This document shows, piece after piece, positions 60,415 to 64,000 of a stretch of DNA of 64,000 nucleotides (within the stretch, counting starts at the first letter, position 1; each line of letters opens with the position of its first letter). A model generated the notes under the pieces. The model did not search any database. It was not told where the DNA came from and worked only from the letters and a program-made list of their open reading frames with translations. Where the stretch lies: contig NZ_LDTF01000094.1 of the NCBI RefSeq assembly GCF_001477495.1, positions 1 to 64,000 of the forward strand. The letters are read 5' to 3'. This stretch comes from Sphingomonas yabuuchiae (lineage in GTDB: Bacteria > Pseudomonadota > Alphaproteobacteria > Sphingomonadales > Sphingomonadaceae). The translations under genes and the position numbers were made by a program.

Positions 60415-62676
60415 ATGGAAGACTATAAGACGGTACTCGAAGGCAAGTGTCCCTTTGGCGGCGACCGGATCGGCGGTGCCTTCACCACGCCGCCGACGCT
60501 GGCCGAATGGTATCCCAACCGGCTTCGGGTCGAGCAGCTGCACCGCCACGGCCCCCGCGCCAATCCGCTGGGGGAGGATTTCGACTATCGCGCCGAGTTC
60601 GCCAAGATCGACCTCGATGCGCTGAAGGCCGAGATCAAGCGCTTCCTGACCAGCTCGGTCGCATGGTGGCCGTCCGACTATGGCAATTACGGGCCGCAGA
60701 TGATCCGCATGTCGTGGCACTCGGCGGGCAGCTATCGCATCGCCGACGGGCGCGGCGGCGCGGGTGAGGCGATGCAGCGTTTCGCGCCGATCAACAGCTG
60801 GTGGGACAATGGCAATGTCGACAAGTCGCGTCGCCTGCTCTGGCCGATCAAGCAAAAATATGGCGCGGCGCTGTCCTGGGCGGACCTGATCGTCCTGACC
60901 GGCAATTGCTCGCTCGAGATCATGGGGCTGCCGACCTATGGTTTCGGCGGCGGACGCGAGGATGCGTGGGAAGCCGATGACGCGACCTATTGGGGCCCCG
61001 AAGTCTTCGACATGACCAAGGTCGACTCGTTCGACGAGATGGTCAATCGCGACAAGCGGTGGCGCGGCCAGAATGGCGACGCGGACTATGATCTGGAGCA
61101 GCCGCTGGCCGCCTCGCATCAGTCGCTCATCTATGTGAACCCCGAAGGCCCCTATGCCAGCGGCGATCCGATGGCCTCGGCGCGCGACATCCGCATCACC
61201 TTCACCCGCATGGCGATGAACGATGAGGAGACGGTAGCGCTGATCGCGGGCGGCCATGCCTTCGGCAAGAGCCATGGCATGGTGAAGGCCGACCGCATCG
61301 GCGCGCCGCCCGAAATCGCCGCGATCGAGGAGATGGGGCTGGGCTGGCACAATCCCGAGGGCACCGGCAATGCCGAGTTCACGATGACCAACGGCATCGA
61401 GGGCAGCTGGACCCAGAACCCGACCCAGTGGGACAACAGCTATCTGGAAAATCTGCTGGGCCTGGAATGGGAACAGACGCGGAGTCCTGCGGGCGCGCTG
61501 CAATGGACGCCGGTCAGCGGTGACGCGCCGCGTACCCCCGACGCGCATATCGAGGGCAAGAGCCATGCGCTGATGATGATGACCAGCGACATCGCGCTGA
61601 AGGTCGATCCCGTCTATCGCCCGATCTGCGAGCGCTTCCTCAACGACTTCGACTATTTCACCGAGCAGTTCTCGAAGGCATGGTACAAGCTGACGCACCG
61701 CGACATGGGGCCGCGCGAGCGCTATGTCGGGCCGGAGGTCACGATCGAGCCGGACCTGTTGTGGCAGGATCCGATTCCAGAGCGCGATCACGAACTGGTC
61801 GACGCGGCGGATATCGCCCAGCTGAAGCAGCACATCCTGAACAGCGGCCTGTCGGTGTCGGACCTGGCCTTCACCGCCTTTTCCGCGGCCGTCACCTACC
61901 GCGACAGCGACAAGCGCGGCGGCGCGAACGGGGCGCGCCTCGCCCTCGCTCCGCAAAAGGACTGGGCGGTCAATCGCCGCACCGTGCCCGTCATCGCCAA
62001 GCTCCGCGAGATCATGGGCGCGTTCAACGACGGGGCGAGCGGCGGCAAGCGCGTGTCGCTGGCCGACCTGATCGTGCTGGGCGGCTGCGTCGCGGTCGAG
62101 AAGGCGGCGGCGGATGCAGACGTCGCGCTGGAGGTGCCGTTCACCGCCGGGCGTCGCGACACCACCGACGAACTAACCGACGCCGACAGCTTCGAATGGC
62201 TGAAGCCGGTGGTCGATGGCTTCCGCAACTATGTCGACGATCAGTTCGACACCATCACCCAGGGCCGCGTCGCCCCCGAGGAGCTGTTCCTCGACAAGGC
62301 CGCGCTGCTGAAGCTCAGCGCACCCGAATGGGTGGTGCTGACCGGCGGCCTGCGCGCGCTGGGCGCGAACTGGGACGAGAGCGAGGCGGGCCTGTTCACC
62401 GACCGGGTGGGCGTGCTGAGCAACGACTTCTTCCGCGTGCTGACCAGCATGGACTATGTCTGGACCAAGCAGGACGAGGCGGGCTTGCGCTTCACCCTGG
62501 ACGACCGGGACAGCGGCGAGACGCGTTATACCGCGACGCGCAACGACCTGGTCTTCGGGGCCAACTCGCAGCTGCGCAACATCGCGGAATTCTATGCCGC
62601 CGAGGACGGCCATCCCCGCATGGTCCGCGACTTCGTGAAGGTCTGGAACAAGGTGATGACCGCCGATCTTTTCTGA
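60415..62676 (+). CDS. katG: Catalase-peroxidase KatG
   Basis: Bifunctional heme catalase-peroxidase of 753 residues, destroying hydrogen peroxide. The N-terminal active domain has [18 protein letters not shown] with distal Arg, Trp and His, LIYVNPEGP with the tyrosine of the Met-Tyr-Trp adduct, and [12 protein letters not shown] with the proximal histidine. The C-terminal half is the usual inactive duplicate ([20 protein letters not shown]). GGAG lies about 10 bases before ATG 60415. It is followed by a hairpin and a DUF393 gene. Confidence 0.97.
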   Translation: MEDYKTVLEGKCPFGGDRIGGAFTTPPTLAEWYPNRLRVEQLHRHGPRANPLGEDFDYRAEFAKIDLDALKAEIKRFLTSSVAWWPSDYGNYGPQMIRMSWHSAGSYRIADGRGGAGEAMQRFAPINSWWDNGNVDKSRRLLWPIKQKYGAALSWADLIVLTGNCSLEIMGLPTYGFGGGREDAWEADDATYWGPEVFDMTKVDSFDEMVNRDKRWRGQNGDADYDLEQPLAASHQSLIYVNPEGPYASGDPMASARDIRITFTRMAMNDEETVALIAGGHAFGKSHGMVKADRIGAPPEIAAIEEMGLGWHNPEGTGNAEFTMTNGIEGSWTQNPTQWDNSYLENLLGLEWEQTRSPAGALQWTPVSGDAPRTPDAHIEGKSHALMMMTSDIALKVDPVYRPICERFLNDFDYFTEQFSKAWYKLTHRDMGPRERYVGPEVTIEPDLLWQDPIPERDHELVDAADIAQLKQHILNSGLSVSDLAFTAFSAAVTYRDSDKRGGANGARLALAPQKDWAVNRRTVPVIAKLREIMGAFNDGASGGKRVSLADLIVLGGCVAVEKAAADADVALEVPFTAGRRDTTDELTDADSFEWLKPVVDGFRNYVDDQFDTITQGRVAPEELFLDKAALLKLSAPEWVVLTGGLRALGANWDESEAGLFTDRVGVLSNDFFRVLTSMDYVWTKQDEAGLRFTLDDRDSGETRYTATRNDLVFGANSQLRNIAEFYAAEDGHPRMVRDFVKVWNKVMTADLF

Positions 62677-62683
62677 TGGTGGA

Positions 62684-62709
62684 GGCGGCCCGGTCGTGAT
62701 CGGGCCGCC
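62684..62709 (+). terminator. Hairpin after katG
   Basis: GGCGGCCCG-GTCGTGAT-CGGGCCGCC forms a perfect 9-bp stem 7 bases after the katG stop. There is no T-run, so read-through into the DUF393 gene is plausible. Confidence 0.5.
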
Positions 62710-62725
62710 CTTGCCGGAGAAGAGC

Positions 62726-63076
62726 ATGACGACCGTTACCGTCTGGTACGACGCCGCCTGTCCGCTGTGTCGCCGCGAGATCGCGGTGATGCGGCGGCTG
62801 GATCGGCGTGGGCGGATCGAATTCGTCGCGATCGGTGGGGAGGGGCCCGACCAGTGCCCGATCGACCGCGACACGCTGCTCGCGCGCTTCCATGCGCGCG
62901 AGGATGGCCGGATGCTGTCGGGCGCGGCGGCCTTTGCCGCGATGTGGCGGGCTATCCCGCTGTTGCGGCCGCTGGGCCTGGCGGCGCGCTCGCCATGGGT
63001 ACTGGCGTTGCTCGAGCGCGGCTATCGGCGCTTCCTGAAGGTTCGTCCGCGCCTGCAACATTGGGCGGGCGCCTGA
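62726..63076 (+). CDS. DUF393 (DCC family) thiol-disulphide protein
   Basis: Protein of 116 residues. VWYDAACPLCRREIAVMRRL contains the thioredoxin-like CxxC (CPLC) at about residues 11-14 preceded by D, giving the D-x-x-C-x-x-C pattern of the DCC family. GAAAFAAMWRAIPLLRPLGL is the conserved second half. GGAG lies 8 bases before ATG 62726. It follows katG with only a T-less hairpin between, so it may share the peroxide response. Biochemical activity is unproven for the family. Confidence 0.86.
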   Translation: MTTVTVWYDAACPLCRREIAVMRRLDRRGRIEFVAIGGEGPDQCPIDRDTLLARFHAREDGRMLSGAAAFAAMWRAIPLLRPLGLAARSPWVLALLERGYRRFLKVRPRLQHWAGA

Positions 63077-63108
63077 TCGTTCCTCCCCTTGCCGGGCGAG
63101 GGAGGGCC

Positions 63109-63843
63109 TCAATGCCCCGGCGGAAGCCAGCTGAGGTCCAGTCCCTCGAATCGATCGATATAGCCTGCTTCGCGCACGAGGCGTGCTTCGTCGAGCAGGT
63201 GGACGCGCCCGCCCTGGCGCTTGATCAGCCCGTCGTCCTCCAACTGGCGCAGCATCCGGTTGACGTGGACGGCGGTCAGCCCGATCGCGTCGCCCATCTC
63301 CTCCTGGGTCAGGCCGGGGGCGAAGGACTCGGCCACCTCCATGCCCGCCTGGCGCATCTGGCCGCGCAGCGACAGCAGCAGCGTCGCCACCCGCACCCGC
63401 GCCGAGGTACGACCCAGCCCGGCCAGCCGGTCGGTGGTGATGACCCGCTCGATCTGGTTGAGCACCAGGATCAGGCTGAACAGGCGGGGATGCCGGGCCG
63501 CCATAGCTGCGATCTGGCTCCGGTCGAAGGGGCAGACGATCGCGTTGGACACCGCCACCACCGTATCGGGCGAGCGGCCATAGACCAGTGCCGACAGCGC
63601 GAAGAGATCGCCGGGAAACAGGAAGCGGACGACCTGGCGGCTGCCATCATCGAGCAGGACATAGCACATCAACATGCCCTGCTGCACGACGAACAGCTCG
63701 TCGCTGCGCGCCTGTTCCTCTATCAATACCGCACCGCGCCGGATCGGCTTTGGCCGATCCTCCAGCCGTGCCAAGGCCTCACGCTCGGCCGGAGTCAATG
63801 AAACCCATTTGTTCAGGCGATCAGCTAGCCCGCAATTTGACAC
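63109..63843 (-). CDS. Crp/Fnr family transcription regulator
   Basis: Regulator of 244 residues from GTG 63843. The cyclic-nucleotide-binding-like beta barrel covers about 20-130 (RRGAVLIEEQARSDELFVVQ, FLFPGDLFALSALVYGRSPD), then the dimer helix and the winged helix: LTQEEMGDAIGLTAVHVNRM is the recognition helix-turn-helix. There are no N-terminal Fnr-type cysteine clusters (one cysteine, SNC), so oxygen sensing through Fe-S is unlikely. GTG 63843 was chosen since GAGG lies 6 bases upstream and relatives begin M-S-x-C; ATG 63897 adds 18 residues without a Shine-Dalgarno. Targets are unknown. Confidence 0.85.
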   Translation of the reverse strand: MSNCGLADRLNKWVSLTPAEREALARLEDRPKPIRRGAVLIEEQARSDELFVVQQGMLMCYVLLDDGSRQVVRFLFPGDLFALSALVYGRSPDTVVAVSNAIVCPFDRSQIAAMAARHPRLFSLILVLNQIERVITTDRLAGLGRTSARVRVATLLLSLRGQMRQAGMEVAESFAPGLTQEEMGDAIGLTAVHVNRMLRQLEDDGLIKRQGGRVHLLDEARLVREAGYIDRFEGLDLSWLPPGH

Positions 63844-63910
63844 TGACACCTCATCCCCGGAGCGGACGAACGCCTTAGCCACCAAGGGTGCGACCATGCA
63901 TTAATATCGA

Positions 63911-64000
63911 TCAACCGGCCTTTTTCTTGGCTTTTCGTGCTCTTTCGCCATGGGGGGATGGGGCGCGACCCTTGGCGATGCCCGCCACGTCCGCTAGGAG
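63911..64000 (-). CDS. 3' end of an unidentified gene (partial)
   Basis: An open frame enters from the right edge and ends at TGA (63911-63913). It encodes a 29-residue tail with ADVAGIAKGRAPSPHGERAR followed by a Lys/Ala-rich end (KAKKKAG). Such basic tails are common on nucleic-acid-binding proteins, but no family can be assigned. It would be upstream of and co-directional with the Crp/Fnr gene. Confidence 0.5.
   Translation of the reverse strand, partial: LLADVAGIAKGRAPSPHGERARKAKKKAG

Noticed and set aside
60136..61956. Minus-strand ORF opposite katG
   Set aside because: Shadow of katG; no motifs, and it crosses the promoter region.

Overview
The window is high-GC chromosomal DNA from an alphaproteobacterium, most likely a Sphingomonas-type sphingomonad. 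Support comes from the gene content and order (carD next to fdxA and an S4 protein, class I lysS, hemE-hemJ-rho, mnmE-mnmG-rsmG-parA-parB, leuS-lptE-holA, imuA-imuB-dnaE2), the GTTC-N7-GTTC form of the SOS box, and the dispersed 'GTTCAGCCTGAGCGAAGTCGA' type repeats. No insertion sequence, prophage, CRISPR array or rRNA operon was seen. One tRNA (Gly-GCC) is present.

The central feature is the putative chromosomal replication origin at about 19.49-19.79 kb, between ppsR and hemE. This is the same gene interval as the Caulobacter and Rickettsia origins. It holds DnaA boxes, an AT-rich stretch and 11 GANTC (CcrM-type) sites in about 265 bp. To its left the genes ppsR-maf-aroE-coaE-dnaQ and then hpf-ptsN run leftwards. 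To its right hemE-hemJ-rho, lysS, mnmE-mnmG-rsmG-parA-parB and leuS-lptE-holA run rightwards, so the long housekeeping operons mostly follow the expected replication forks. Three parS sites (28.42, 32.51 and 34.95 kb) lie between the origin and parAB, so oriC, centromere and segregation genes are all visible.

Layout: 0.2-3.4 kb holds an S4 protein, fdxA, carD and two tandem secreted DUF2807 (head-GIN-like) proteins. An alpha/beta hydrolase converges on them. 4.7-12.5 kb is a small secreted glycan-degradation locus: GH2 beta-galactosidase, GH51 arabinofuranosidase and GH43 in one operon, divergent from a GH30 enzyme resembling endo-beta-1,6-galactanase. This set fits arabinogalactan side chains, but no transporter, TonB receptor or regulator is adjacent. 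12.6-16.7 kb holds SOS-linked mmcB, a SleB-type hydrolase, DUF1491, a thioesterase, ptsN, hpf and dnaQ. 22.8-30.9 kb holds bamE, a cytochrome bc1 chaperone, DUF177, sixA, a DinG-type helicase, lysS and a dienelactone hydrolase. 36.9-40.2 kb holds a HAD phosphatase, a YggS protein, a short ThiE-like protein, and an uncharacterised pair (tandem TonB-C-like plus beta-barrel-like). 45-52.5 kb holds ribA-xthA, lolA, an OprB-like porin, frnE-msrB, an SDR and a GNAT protein.

The right part (52.9-58.6 kb) is the mutagenic repair cassette imuA-imuB-dnaE2. A perfect alphaproteobacterial SOS box sits 4 bases before the imuA ATG, and an equivalent box lies before mmcB 40 kb away. A palindromic repeat sits between imuB and dnaE2, and its terminal hairpin contains the dnaE2 Shine-Dalgarno sequence. 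The window ends with clpS, a renalase-like flavoprotein that stops at a TGA 13 codons before its apparent ancestral end, katG, a DUF393 protein, a Crp/Fnr regulator, and the 3' end of an unidentified gene. All similarity-based names come from recognising motifs by eye; no database search was run.
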